From: a virus
Virus record (IMG/VR): IMGVR_UViG_3300035698_002621
Location: 1-38,380 of that record
Reading direction: 5' to 3' (one strand)
DNA: 38,380 nucleotides
This document shows positions 23,557 to 30,379 of the stretch, piece after piece. The first letter of the stretch is position 1, and each line of letters starts with the position of its first letter. Below the pieces are notes generated by a model. The model was not told where the DNA came from. It saw only the letters and a program-made list of their open reading frames with translations, and did not search any database. The position numbers and the translations under genes are program-made.

Positions 23557-23821
23557 CGGTGTTATCCAGCAGAGCTGCGAGTAGTTCGGGCGACCTAACC
23601 TTGACATTCCAAAGTTGCTTGATTGCGTATGACATTTCCTTCCACCACTCGCGCCATATCTTATTCTCCGCTGCGAGTGCAACCCCTTCGTCGCTTGCCT
23701 CAGCAGCGCACTCTTCGAGGTAGGTGTTTCGTGCTTCGAGTTCTTTCACTCTGTCCGTAAGTTCGCATACCTCGCAAACACGCCGAGGGTGTCCGTGCTT
23801 GCACCATAGCTCTGGTATCAT
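23546..23821 (-). CDS. Small zinc-finger plus coiled-coil protein
   Basis: The product has 91 residues. C7, H10 and C16xxC19 near the start (CKHGHPRRVCEVC) form a possible zinc-binding knuckle, followed by a coiled coil (DRVKELEARNTYLEE) and a helical C-terminus. The ATG overlaps the stop of the previous gene (ATGA, 23818-23821). It resembles the Ea/Nin-type small early proteins of phages in build, but I recognise no family. Confidence 0.55.
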   Translation of the reverse strand: MIPELWCKHGHPRRVCEVCELTDRVKELEARNTYLEECAAEASDEGVALAAENKIWREWWKEMSYAIKQLWNVKVRSPELLAALLDNTDGC

Positions 23822-24243
23822 TCGTTACCTCCAGTAGCATCAGTGATCGGTGGTTCTTTCTCCTTTTGCTCACGCCAATAATTCACAAACCACTCTATGC
23901 GCCGGTCCTTCCGCTTATTCTCGGCTTCGAGGGTGGCGAGCTTCGTTTTGAGCAATTCATTATCGTTAGCCATGCACGTGATAATTTCCTCGCTCGGAAG
24001 GTCATACGCAACAGCATCTTCTTTCAACCATTCGTGCATGTATTCACCGGGGCGGCACCCGTTAGGCTCGGCATCATCCAACTTCTTAGATTCTTCCTTT
24101 AGAAAATGTCTGCGCCAGTTATCGAGTTCCTTCGTCTGCTCGTCGATGTGGGCGAGTAGGCTGGTCATCACAGCCGACGCCAATGGCGTATATTCGTACT
24201 CAGTGCAGTGAATTTTTATCGCTCGAATCGCTTCTGGTGTCAT
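23818..24243 (-). CDS. Small charged coiled-coil protein, unknown
   Basis: The 141-residue product starts at ATG 24243, six bases after AAGGAGG and 44 bases inside the repeat-protein gene. It has an N-terminal helical region (MTPEAIRAIKIHCTEYEY), a central segment (GCRPGEYMHEWLKEDAVAYD) and a C-terminal coiled coil (ELLKTKLATLEAENKRKDRR). No known domain. Confidence 0.55.
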   Translation of the reverse strand: MTPEAIRAIKIHCTEYEYTPLASAVMTSLLAHIDEQTKELDNWRRHFLKEESKKLDDAEPNGCRPGEYMHEWLKEDAVAYDLPSEEIITCMANDNELLKTKLATLEAENKRKDRRIEWFVNYWREQKEKEPPITDATGGNE

Positions 24244-25105
24244 TCGTTACCTCCTTCTCCCATAGTATTTTATCTCGATTATGCAATCTCCAATTTTGGC
24301 CGTCAAACGACGGAACCAATCCAGCACGCCACAAATCTATTGCCGGTTGAAACGGATTATCTCCGGATGCGTGTTCGGTATAGTCCCATTTTTCTACGTT
24401 TGGAAATAATGACGATATATAAGCCCAGACCGAAGCCCAGACCGAATCCCTGGCCGCAGCCCCGACCGAAGCCCCGACCGAAGCCCCGACCGAATCCCTG
24501 GCCGAATCCCAGACCGAAGCCCAGACCGCAGCCCCGACCGAAGCCCCGACCGAATCCCTGACCGAATCCCTGACCGAATCCCAGACCGAAGCCCCGACCG
24601 AATCCCTGGCCGAATCCCAGACCGAAGCCCCGACCGAATCCCTGGCCGAAGCCCCGACCGAATCCCTGACCGCAGCCCTGACCGCAGCCCTGACCGAAGC
24701 CCATGCGTCAACCAATTCTATCTCACGTTTCATGACAACCGATCGTGATTTTGTCCACGGATTAAACGGAAATGTAGAATGCTCAATATCCCAGTCCCAC
24801 GTCCTACTATGCATGCGGGTGATTATCTCTGATTTAGTGACCCTATCCCCCAACTCGAACTGCTCGTACCTGCGTTTGAATTGATCATACTCGACCGACT
24901 GCCCCCCGACTTCGCATTCGTATATAATCCTGCCGGGTCTGTATGCATAGCATAATCCATCAAGATCAGTGGCGTAGTATCCGCTAGAACAGGGCAGTGT
25001 TGCATCGGAATTAAAATCAGAGCACACGTATTTTTTTCCTGTGACGTATGTATGATTTTTGTATGGGCTGATTTTACCTGCAAGAAGAACCTTATATAGT
25101 TTCAT
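24200..25105 (-). CDS. Tetrapeptide-repeat protein
   Basis: This 301-residue protein starts at ATG 25105, six bases after AGGAGG. Residues 1-90 contain YVTGKKYVCSDFNSD, CSSGYYATDLDGLCYAYRPG and a short EYDQFKRRYEQFEL, resembling a leader domain found in phage repeat proteins (a 'G(F/Y)(H/Y)A...L' element). Residues 135-230 are about 24 tandem four-residue units of the form (R/G/W)(D/A)(S/A)(V/A), such as RDSVGASVWDSARDSV. The last 70 residues return to normal complexity with many Trp. The repeat may fold as a regular solenoid or amphipathic rod. Function unknown; it is reminiscent of, but not the same as, pentapeptide repeats. Confidence 0.72.
   Translation of the reverse strand: MKLYKVLLAGKISPYKNHTYVTGKKYVCSDFNSDATLPCSSGYYATDLDGLCYAYRPGRIIYECEVGGQSVEYDQFKRRYEQFELGDRVTKSEIITRMHSRTWDWDIEHSTFPFNPWTKSRSVVMKREIELVDAWASVRAAVRAAVRDSVGASARDSVGASVWDSARDSVGASVWDSVRDSVRDSVGASVGAAVWASVWDSARDSVGASVGASVGAAARDSVWASVWAYISSLFPNVEKWDYTEHASGDNPFQPAIDLWRAGLVPSFDGQNWRLHNRDKILWEKEVTNDTRSDSSDKNSLH
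24416..24703. repeat. Tandem 12-bp minisatellite inside the tetrapeptide-repeat gene
   Basis: About 24 imperfect units of 12 bases, based on CCGAAGCCC/CGAATCCCTG-type blocks on the plus strand. Because the unit is a multiple of three and free of stops, all nearby frames on both strands stay open. Unit gain or loss would leave the coding frame intact. Confidence 0.9.
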
Positions 25106-25108
25106 TCA

Positions 25109-25462
25109 TTACCTCCTGCGGCCATTGCGCCAATCGCCCTCATATGCTCTTAGCTCGGCTTCGAGGGTGGCTATGCGCTTATCGGTTTTCGTTATATAAC
25201 CCGGCCCCTCTTCGCCTTCGAGCCACACGAACTCTCGACAATCTGACTCTAATTTTTCGATCCGCTTCGCTTGCCTCTCTACCTCGGCGAGTAGGTCGGG
25301 TGCTGCGGCAATCAAATCGGCGTTAGGAGGACAGTTGTAAACGAGATTGCAGATATTCCCGTCACGCTCAGAGTCAACAATATCCCACCCACCAACTCCG
25401 GTAGAATGATGCCAAGGTCCAGGAGTATGTCCTTTCAGTTTCGCTATCTGTTCTTTTGTCAT
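25109..25462 (-). CDS. Early phage protein of the 'HTPGPW' type
   Basis: The 117-residue protein carries the widespread phage signature HTPGPW near residue 12 and NADLIAAAPDLLAEVER near residue 48, followed by a coiled coil (KRIEKLESDCRE). Such proteins are common in early or accessory regions of siphophages and have no known activity. The ATG overlaps the previous stop (ATGA). Confidence 0.72.
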   Translation of the reverse strand: MTKEQIAKLKGHTPGPWHHSTGVGGWDIVDSERDGNICNLVYNCPPNADLIAAAPDLLAEVERQAKRIEKLESDCREFVWLEGEEGPGYITKTDKRIATLEAELRAYEGDWRNGRRR

Positions 25463-26328
25463 TCGTTACCTCGCTCGTCAATCTCGCCACCGCAGTAGGG
25501 GCAGTATTCGTAGCAATTATCTACCGGCCCGTCAGCCAGAAACTCGTTGAGGTTGTTGCATTTCGTTTCCCAAATTCCGTCCTCGTCCTCTGTCCATTTG
25601 CACTTCTTGACCTTGCGGTAGTAGGCCGCATACATTGGGCTGCGATCATTACGTATCCATTTCCCGCTTGCGCCCAGAGTACTGACTGTCCATGCGCCAA
25701 TCTCATCCGGCATATCGTCCGGGGTGGGGTCGGCAAAACTGCCACGATCAATCACACCATCTTGCGAGCAGCCCTTTTTTATTGTCATAGCTTCAGATGA
25801 TGTAAAACCGTTTTGCGTAACCTCATCCAGCATATCGTCCGAGGTGTTTTCGAGCGTTCCTGGTATCGGTTCATCCAGCGTATCGACGATAGCCATAGCT
25901 GCGTTCCACATTCGGCGTCGTTCGGCCTTGTCCGTGTGATAAATAAACGTACCGCATCGTGTGCATTCCACACTATCATAGCCTTCTTTGTCTTTCGCTT
26001 CACCACCGCATCGACACCGGGCAAGGGCTGGTTCGGGGGTAGGTCCAATACAGGCTGTGTGTATTTCATATATTAGGCCATTCTGGTCAAACTCAATTCC
26101 ACCTACGTTGGTAAAACTTACTTTGATAAAATCTGGTGGTTTTGGTTTGACGTAGGGTTCGATGTATTGCCAGCGTAGCGGTCTCGGAGGTGAAAAATGC
26201 TTCTCCTCATTTCCGGGAGATGAGAGAAGATCTATTCCATTTGCATGGTTCTCAAACTCCCACAAGACATGTTTACTCGTATCTGTCGGTTGATTTGTTC
26301 CGTCGTACTTCGTCCATCCGCTATTCAT
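25459..26328 (-). CDS. Lar-like zinc-ribbon protein, composite
   Basis: This protein has 289 residues and three parts. Residues 1-95 are unlike anything I recognise. Residues about 104-147 (RCRCGGEAKDKEGYDSVECT then RCGTFIYH...AERRRMWNAA) match the Lar restriction-alleviation zinc ribbon pattern, with two C-x-C pairs and a closing W-N. The C-terminal third ends with KCKWTEDEDGIWETKCNN and NCYEYCPYCGGEI, a second zinc-ribbon tail common in phage proteins. Lar protects phage DNA by modulating type I restriction, but many such ribbons have no tested role. The start overlaps the preceding gene by eight bases. Confidence 0.66.
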   Translation of the reverse strand: MNSGWTKYDGTNQPTDTSKHVLWEFENHANGIDLLSSPGNEEKHFSPPRPLRWQYIEPYVKPKPPDFIKVSFTNVGGIEFDQNGLIYEIHTACIGPTPEPALARCRCGGEAKDKEGYDSVECTRCGTFIYHTDKAERRRMWNAAMAIVDTLDEPIPGTLENTSDDMLDEVTQNGFTSSEAMTIKKGCSQDGVIDRGSFADPTPDDMPDEIGAWTVSTLGASGKWIRNDRSPMYAAYYRKVKKCKWTEDEDGIWETKCNNLNEFLADGPVDNCYEYCPYCGGEIDERGNE

Positions 26329-26617
26329 TTTCCAACTCCCTTATCCGTATGCTCATATCGTATATCGTGATTCTGTAAGTGTTAACCATCCCATTCATGG
26401 CATCAAGGTTGCCCTGTACGAAATCGAGCATTTCGATCGTCGCGTTTAGCATCCTCGCGTCACGCTCTGCCTTCTCAATGATATACTCGCTTTCGCCTTG
26501 GCGTAGGCTAATCTGCGTCTTAAGCCAGCCAATATCATCGGCCATAACAAACACGCCAATCATAAGACTCAGAACGAACGCACACAGAATCCCAATCGCT
26601 ACTGTCGTTTTACTCAT
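26321..26617 (-). CDS. Membrane-anchored coiled-coil protein
   Basis: From ATG 26617 (AGGAG five bases upstream) this gives 98 residues. A single transmembrane helix at about residues 5-25 (VAIGILCAFVLSLMIGVFVM) is followed by a coiled coil (YIIEKAERDARMLNATIEML onward). The build is that of a type II membrane protein. It overlaps the preceding gene by eight bases. A role in superinfection exclusion or membrane attachment of replication is possible, but I have no specific evidence. Confidence 0.62.
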   Translation of the reverse strand: MSKTTVAIGILCAFVLSLMIGVFVMADDIGWLKTQISLRQGESEYIIEKAERDARMLNATIEMLDFVQGNLDAMNGMVNTYRITIYDMSIRIRELENE

Positions 26618-26960
26618 TTCGTCTCCTAACGTTTTTAGCGTCACACAACTTTTTCAATGTCTCGCGTAATTCGGCCAACATATCAGAACCCTCGTCACGC
26701 TCGACCACATCTCTCGGACCTTCCAATTTCAAGTATTGACCATCTCCTTTGTTGGTGTCAAGTAGTTTCGCAATATCCGCGATACTTATCGTGTTTACAG
26801 GTTCGATTTTGTGATACTCGACTAAATCAAAGTACACGTCATCGAGCGAATGCCCTTGTATGTCACGCTTGTCCAACCATCGCTTGATCACCGGACCCGC
26901 ATCCTCACGCCAGGGTCCAAAGTATTCAAAGAGTCGTTTGATAAATGCGTCGCTTGTCAT
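26610..26960 (-). CDS. Protein coupled to the replication initiator gene
   Basis: The start is ATG 26960, overlapping the initiator stop (ATGA); an upstream start would extend into that gene and is unlikely. The 116 residues include AFIKRLFEYFGPWRED and WLDKRDIQGHSLDDVYFDLV, followed by an acidic-basic coiled coil end (DMLAELRETLKKLCDAK). In lambda-type order the helicase loader P follows O, but this is much shorter and no match is evident. A replication role is suggested by position only. Confidence 0.58.
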   Translation of the reverse strand: MTSDAFIKRLFEYFGPWREDAGPVIKRWLDKRDIQGHSLDDVYFDLVEYHKIEPVNTISIADIAKLLDTNKGDGQYLKLEGPRDVVERDEGSDMLAELRETLKKLCDAKNVRRRNE

Positions 26961-27817
26961 TTCCACAACTCGTCTAATTCGGCGTCGTTCTCTTTTGTGG
27001 CGGTTACCTTGTTCATCATTGCCTCCGCTTCTGGTTCCAGACGTTCCCAAACTGCAAGCATCCCCTTCGGTGTCATCGGCTGTCGTGACCAGAACTGCTT
27101 ATTGCGTTCGCTCATATTCGGCAGTGTACCACCTCGCAGACGTTCGTACAAGGTCATCATAGTCGGTAGCACCTTCTCAGGGTCGCCACGCACACCGGCA
27201 AGCTCTATGAGACGAGGCAGAGCATCGAGGTTAGATTGATTATCCGACCAAAGCGGAGTGTGCCGCTGAAAGGCTGCGATTGTCTTTGAACGTAGGGTGA
27301 CATTTGCCACGCTTGCGGGCGCGTTCTCTTCCCTTAAGTTAACTTGTATTACTTTAGTTTTAATTAACTTAGGGCGGCCCTTGTTTTCATCATCGGTCGC
27401 GGTGCTCGCGGATTTTATCCGGCAAGTATCCGGAAGGTATCCGGAAAGTATCCGGAAGGTATCCGGCAAACATCCGGATAAGGTAGGATTACCCGTATCT
27501 GGCTCACGATCTGCACGTAAACCAACCTGATTATCGGCGAACTTTGGGAATTCTAACCACATATCGCCGTCATGTTCAAACCATATAACAAGCTCGGCGT
27601 CTACCCATTCCTTGACATATGACTCGACCTCATCGGCTGTTATATCGTGACGCCTTGGTATGACGATTGACTTCAAAACGCCTTGGTCGCCGTGTATAAC
27701 GCCGTTCTTATCAAGGTGTGAGATAGTCCATGTGTAGAGTAATTGCGCCCTATCACTCATCGAATTGACCGACTTATTCAATGAGATCCGCTTATTCAAC
27801 ATTCGGCCTCGTGCCAC
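26957..27817 (-). CDS. Replication initiator / replisome organiser (winged-helix, DnaD-like family)
   Basis: The chosen start is GTG 27817, five bases after GGAGG and downstream of a terminator; an ATG at 27880 is in frame but lies upstream of the terminator. The 286 residues begin ARGRMLNKRISLNKSVNSMS with DRAQLLYTWTISHLDKNGVI and IVIPRRHDITADEVESYV, the pattern of phage replisome organisers that bind origin DNA through a winged helix. Residues about 126-150 contain SGCLPDTFRI and SGYLPDTCRI, an 11-residue repeat encoded by the 11-bp iterons. The C-terminal third is helical (ERNKQFWSRQPMTPKGMLA). Lambda O also contains its own origin. Confidence 0.85.
   Translation of the reverse strand: MARGRMLNKRISLNKSVNSMSDRAQLLYTWTISHLDKNGVIHGDQGVLKSIVIPRRHDITADEVESYVKEWVDAELVIWFEHDGDMWLEFPKFADNQVGLRADREPDTGNPTLSGCLPDTFRILSGYLPDTCRIKSASTATDDENKGRPKLIKTKVIQVNLREENAPASVANVTLRSKTIAAFQRHTPLWSDNQSNLDALPRLIELAGVRGDPEKVLPTMMTLYERLRGGTLPNMSERNKQFWSRQPMTPKGMLAVWERLEPEAEAMMNKVTATKENDAELDELWK
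27331..27374. other. AT-rich tract with inverted repeat (possible unwinding element)
   Basis: This 44-bp stretch is A/T-dominated with an imperfect inverted repeat, CCCTTAAGTTAA against TTAACTTAGGG (one base gap). In lambda an AT-rich segment adjacent to iterons is melted first at the origin. Position beside the iterons suggests the same here. Confidence 0.7.
27416..27481. repeat. Six tandem 11-bp iterons (candidate replication origin)
   Basis: Six end-to-end units follow TATCCGG(A/C)A(A/G)(G/A): TATCCGGCAAG, TATCCGGAAGG, TATCCGGAAAG, TATCCGGAAGG, TATCCGGCAAA and CATCCGGATAA. They lie inside the initiator gene, as do the iterons in lambda O. An AT-rich palindrome lies about 42 bases away (27331-27374). 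Confidence 0.88.
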
Positions 27818-27828
27818 TAATACCTCCA

Positions 27829-27866
27829 TAAAAAAACCGCCTCGGCGTGACAGCGCTTTGGCGGTT
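27829..27866 (-). terminator. Rho-independent terminator upstream of the replication gene
   Basis: On the minus strand AACCGCC (27866-27860) pairs with GGCGGTT (27841-27835) around an 18-base loop, directly followed by a run of Ts (27834-27829). It would end transcripts coming from the methyltransferase gene just before the GTG at 27817, so replication genes may be under attenuation or anti-termination. No separate promoter is visible between terminator and GTG. Confidence 0.84.
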
Positions 27867-27877
27867 AGATGGTAACT

Positions 27878-27914
27878 CATTACCCACGAAGTCTGTCACC
27901 TTTCGTTGGTAATG
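27878..27914 (-). promoter_or_regulatory. Hairpin just upstream of the terminator (attenuator-like leader)
   Basis: CATTACC and GGTAATG flank ACGAA...TTCGT, giving a 7+5 bp stem with one mismatch. Its 3' arm can instead pair within GGTAATGAGTTACC, so two foldings compete just before the terminator. An in-frame ATG at 27880 opens a short leader (MSYHLTAKALSRR). This has the look of an attenuator, but no known regulator motif is seen. Confidence 0.45.
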
Positions 27915-27928
27915 CCTACGGTAATATA

Positions 27929-28591
27929 CTACGAATCAGGATCAAGGTCAAGCGTAGTCTGCCGCGTGAAATCATACACGCGTTTTTCTATCGCCGCGAA
28001 ATAATCCTCGTCGATCTCGTACCCGATGTAGTCGAATCCCATATCAAGGCACGCGATATAGCTTGAACCGCTGCCCATGTGGGTATCAAGTATCAGGTCG
28101 CCTTCTTTGGCGTAGTTGGAGAGTAGCCACTTGTAAAGGGCTACTGGTTTTTGCGTGGGATGGATGCGCTTAATTCCAGCACCGTCAGCATTCACGACCC
28201 CGCAATGCTGTATCCTTGCAATTTTATGCCCCAGCCTTGTTGACCATGCAAGCTCGAATTGTCCACCAAATATTCCATCAGCTGCCGGGGTGACTCTCTT
28301 ATCCCATGCTACCCAATGGGCCGAAGCTGGCAAATTGAAATACTCACCGCCCCATATAATCTGATTTGCTGATACTCTACAAAGCTCAACAAAATACTCT
28401 GCCGGTGGTGGTACTGCGTCCCAATCTGTTACAGGGCGTTGCGTAGTGTTGATGTCATTATATCTCGCAAAATCAATACCAATCCCATACGGCGGGTCAA
28501 CGATAGCCAAATCGACATAGTTGTCAGGCATTTCCTTGAGCGCGTCCATGCAGTCAATACAGTGTATTTTGTTCTTCTCTATTAGGCTCAC
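27929..28591 (-). CDS. DNA methyltransferase, N6-adenine/N4-cytosine type (beta class)
   Basis: This 220-residue protein starts with GTG 28591, seven bases after AAGGAG. Motif IV DPPY at residues 32-35 comes first, HPTQKP at 144-149 and motif I-like DTHMGSGS at 169-176 later, the beta-class order. Y184-I-G-Y-E-I-D follows as the AdoMet-binding acid. No paired restriction endonuclease is present, so it is probably an orphan that protects phage DNA from host restriction. Target sequence is not readable from the sequence. It overlaps the 59-residue gene upstream by 38 bases. Confidence 0.88.
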   Translation of the reverse strand: MSLIEKNKIHCIDCMDALKEMPDNYVDLAIVDPPYGIGIDFARYNDINTTQRPVTDWDAVPPPAEYFVELCRVSANQIIWGGEYFNLPASAHWVAWDKRVTPAADGIFGGQFELAWSTRLGHKIARIQHCGVVNADGAGIKRIHPTQKPVALYKWLLSNYAKEGDLILDTHMGSGSSYIACLDMGFDYIGYEIDEDYFAAIEKRVYDFTRQTTLDLDPDS

Positions 28592-28733
28592 GTAGTATCT
28601 CCTTTACATCATGACCGTTCGCGTGTAGATAGGCTACCAGTTTAGTATTCTTCCGCTTGATGCTCAAGTAGTCCTCGTGTAGCTGTCTCATGCGCTGTTT
28701 AACATCGTCGATGGTTTCTTTTGATTTTGCCAT
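28554..28733 (-). CDS. Small basic helical protein (59 residues)
   Basis: The frame starts at ATG 28733, overlapping the PP-loop protein stop by one base, with GAGG seven bases upstream. Its first 45 residues (KETIDDVKQRMRQLHEDY onward) are a charged helix or coiled coil. It extends 38 bases into the methyltransferase gene. No family is recognised. Confidence 0.62.
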   Translation of the reverse strand: MAKSKETIDDVKQRMRQLHEDYLSIKRKNTKLVAYLHANGHDVKEILREPNREEQNTLY

Positions 28734-29509
28734 TAGTCGGCCTCATCGAGAAAGCACCCGCAACCGCCCCAATCGAAGAGGTCAACTTGCTTGTCCGACT
28801 CGACCAGGTACTCTTCGCGGAATGTGCGTAGGCTTTTGTATTGGTACTCGCCGTCAACCGTGATACGTAGAAACGGTTGCTCTTTACCAAGCACCTCGAA
28901 AACTTCCTGCTCGGCTTGTTCACACTCAAGATAATAGTCAGGTTTCTCAATCCACAACTTTCGGAATTGTGCTTGCCCTGCCTTAATGCAAAAACCGCCG
29001 CAGTTGTTATGATGGAAACCCATATCATACAGCCTTGGCGTGGTAACTCCCGAGTCACGACATTTGTCAACCATTTGTTGCTTGGTCAAATACGGCGGCT
29101 CACACATTGGGGCGTCGTAGACATAGGGAAGTTTACGAGGTTTTAACCGTTCTATTCTGTGTGTTTCGGTCCAATCGATACCCAGACTTATCACACACTC
29201 TTCGGGTTTGTGATTGTCTGCTACCCATTTATCGGCAAGCTCGCGTTTGAGTATCCTGCTGCACGGGTCTATTCTTGAGTTCCCCATGAACTTAACCGAT
29301 TTGAACACTTCCCATATGTCCCGACCGTCTGCGATGGTGATAAGTTCCAAGTCAAGTGCTTCCGCGCTCTCATTGAGGAACCGGTATAAATCCTCATCCT
29401 CGCACTTAGTGTCCGCGAACAATAACAACGGATCATGCCCTTGCTCTTTTAGTCTGGCTGCGGTCGCCCATGAGCCGATGCCACCGCTATACATCACTAT
29501 ATGTTCCAT
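28733..29509 (-). CDS. PP-loop ATPase / PAPS reductase-like protein
   Basis: The protein has 258 residues and the PP-loop SGGIGS at 8-13, with FADTKCEDEDLYRFL at 31-45 and DPCSRILKRE at 81-90, the pattern of the PAPS reductase / adenine nucleotide alpha-hydrolase family. Cysteines at 170, 174 and in CGC near 250-252 could bind metal or carry sulfur. This phage-borne subgroup has no well-known substrate; related enzymes adenylylate a carbonyl in base modification (QueC, TtcA, TilS) or transfer sulfur in DNA phosphorothioation (DndC). It is followed by the DNA methyltransferase gene. GAGGTG lies four bases before the ATG. Confidence 0.75.
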   Translation of the reverse strand: MEHIVMYSGGIGSWATAARLKEQGHDPLLLFADTKCEDEDLYRFLNESAEALDLELITIADGRDIWEVFKSVKFMGNSRIDPCSRILKRELADKWVADNHKPEECVISLGIDWTETHRIERLKPRKLPYVYDAPMCEPPYLTKQQMVDKCRDSGVTTPRLYDMGFHHNNCGGFCIKAGQAQFRKLWIEKPDYYLECEQAEQEVFEVLGKEQPFLRITVDGEYQYKSLRTFREEYLVESDKQVDLFDWGGCGCFLDEAD

Positions 29510-29819
29510 TATTCACCTCACATTAAGAATCGTACGCTATGTTGGTAATTGTACCTATAGCGAGTCGCCGAATCGAACGGCGATACACCATCTCGCTACG
29601 TCACGTTGGCGACATACCCGGCAAGGCAGCCGGCACCAACGCAACACTCAAATCCTGTAAGTGTTTTTTGTAAGCTCTCTCCTATCGTCTTTGGAAATAC
29701 CCGACCATACGGTCAAGGCTTGTGATACCGCCTACTACAACGGTAGTTATTACCTACGTCCTGTAACGCGGGTAATCTATGTGCAAATCAGGGACCGCAA
29801 CGCGGTGTGATGTTGTCAC
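29510..29819 (-). other. 310-nt gene-free region with many hairpins (candidate structured RNA)
   Basis: No convincing protein gene lies here. On the minus strand several stems line up: ACCGC/GCGGT (29794-29806), TACCG/CGGTA (29726-29745), GACC/GGTC (29703-29714), a nested stem CGTTGG/CCAACG enclosing CCGGC/GCCGG (29604-29641), and AGCGAG/CTCGCT enclosing CGCCG-TTCGATT-CGGCG (29559-29597). The last has the T-arm consensus of tRNA (TTCGATT, seven-base loop) with an acceptor-like stem but no D or anticodon arm, so it is not a normal tRNA. A structured transcript or a tRNA remnant is possible. Confidence 0.5.
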
Positions 29820-30179
29820 CTATCCATTCTCGCACACATCTTTCAATGTTTCAAGCTGATCTCGTAGAAATTGGTCGCGTGTGATTCCGTTTTTCACAAG
29901 ATAATCCTTGAACGTTATCCGTTCACGCGCTGCCAGGTAGTCCATATCTACGTGCTTGGTCACCTCAGACCGACCAAGTATCGTGTCAGCGATGTTGTGA
30001 CAATCGACGCACAGCGGTATGCCATTCTTGCAATCATGCCGAAGCATCGCCCTCGCCCTATGAACGACATGATGACATTGTACGGGCGTCTGACGGCATA
30101 TTACACACCTGTTACCGTGTACGGTTTTGACCGCACGACGCCAATAGTTCTGTAGCGTTGAGTCGCTTGGTGCTTTCAT
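29820..30179 (-). CDS. HNH endonuclease
   Basis: The 119-residue protein has C25xxC28, H36 H37 and H40 in CVICRQTPVQCHHVVHRARA, and C57xxC60-H61, the zinc-supported HNH fold. The C-terminus is helical (RITFKDYLVKNGITRDQFLR). It is overlapped by the upstream small gene (ATGA). In recombination-type operons such nucleases act with annealing proteins (NinG/Rap-like), which fits its place after the single-strand annealing protein candidate. A role in packaging is less likely, since it is far from the terminases. Confidence 0.82.
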   Translation of the reverse strand: MKAPSDSTLQNYWRRAVKTVHGNRCVICRQTPVQCHHVVHRARAMLRHDCKNGIPLCVDCHNIADTILGRSEVTKHVDMDYLAARERITFKDYLVKNGITRDQFLRDQLETLKDVCENG

Positions 30180-30379
30180 GTCGACGCTTTCTCTAAGTCC
30201 ATAAGGCGAAATCGTCGAATGAATCCAATCTTATCAGTCTTGTTTACGGTGTGTTCGCACTTCGCACACTGCTTGCCGTCTAATATCTCGAAGGCTAATA
30301 TCTTAGCCCATCCGTAGCGTTTCGTGTGCCTGATACGCGCATACTCGCCAATCTTAAAGCCGTAGTTTTTACTCGGCAT
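30176..30379 (-). CDS. Small basic protein with CxxC
   Basis: The true start is probably ATG 30379, seven bases after AAGGAG; an ATG six bases upstream is too close to the ribosome binding site. The 67 residues include GEYARIRHTKRYGWAKILAF, a KOW/Tudor-like beta segment, and KCEH with C40xxC43. No family is recognised. It sits between two recombination-type genes. Confidence 0.55.
   Translation of the reverse strand: MPSKNYGFKIGEYARIRHTKRYGWAKILAFEILDGKQCAKCEHTVNKTDKIGFIRRFRLMDLEKAST

Noticed and set aside
24208-24711. Gly/Phe-, Arg/Ser- and Pro/Arg-rich open frames on both strands
   Set aside because: These are other readings of the 12-bp minisatellite; the frame with non-repeat flanks and a good ribosome binding site is the real one.
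27416-27481. CRISPR array
   Set aside because: The repeats are 11 bp, adjacent, without spacers, and sit inside a coding gene; iterons explain them.
27817-27880. ATG 27880 as the start of the replication initiator
   Set aside because: The stretch includes an intrinsic terminator, and family members begin at the ARGRMLNK sequence, which has its own GGAGG and GTG at 27817.
28699-29070. Open frame of 123 codons on the minus strand
   Set aside because: It lies inside the PP-loop enzyme gene in another frame and has no supporting start.
29559-29597. tRNA gene
   Set aside because: A T-arm and acceptor-like stem are present, but no D arm or anticodon arm can be placed, so I do not call a tRNA.
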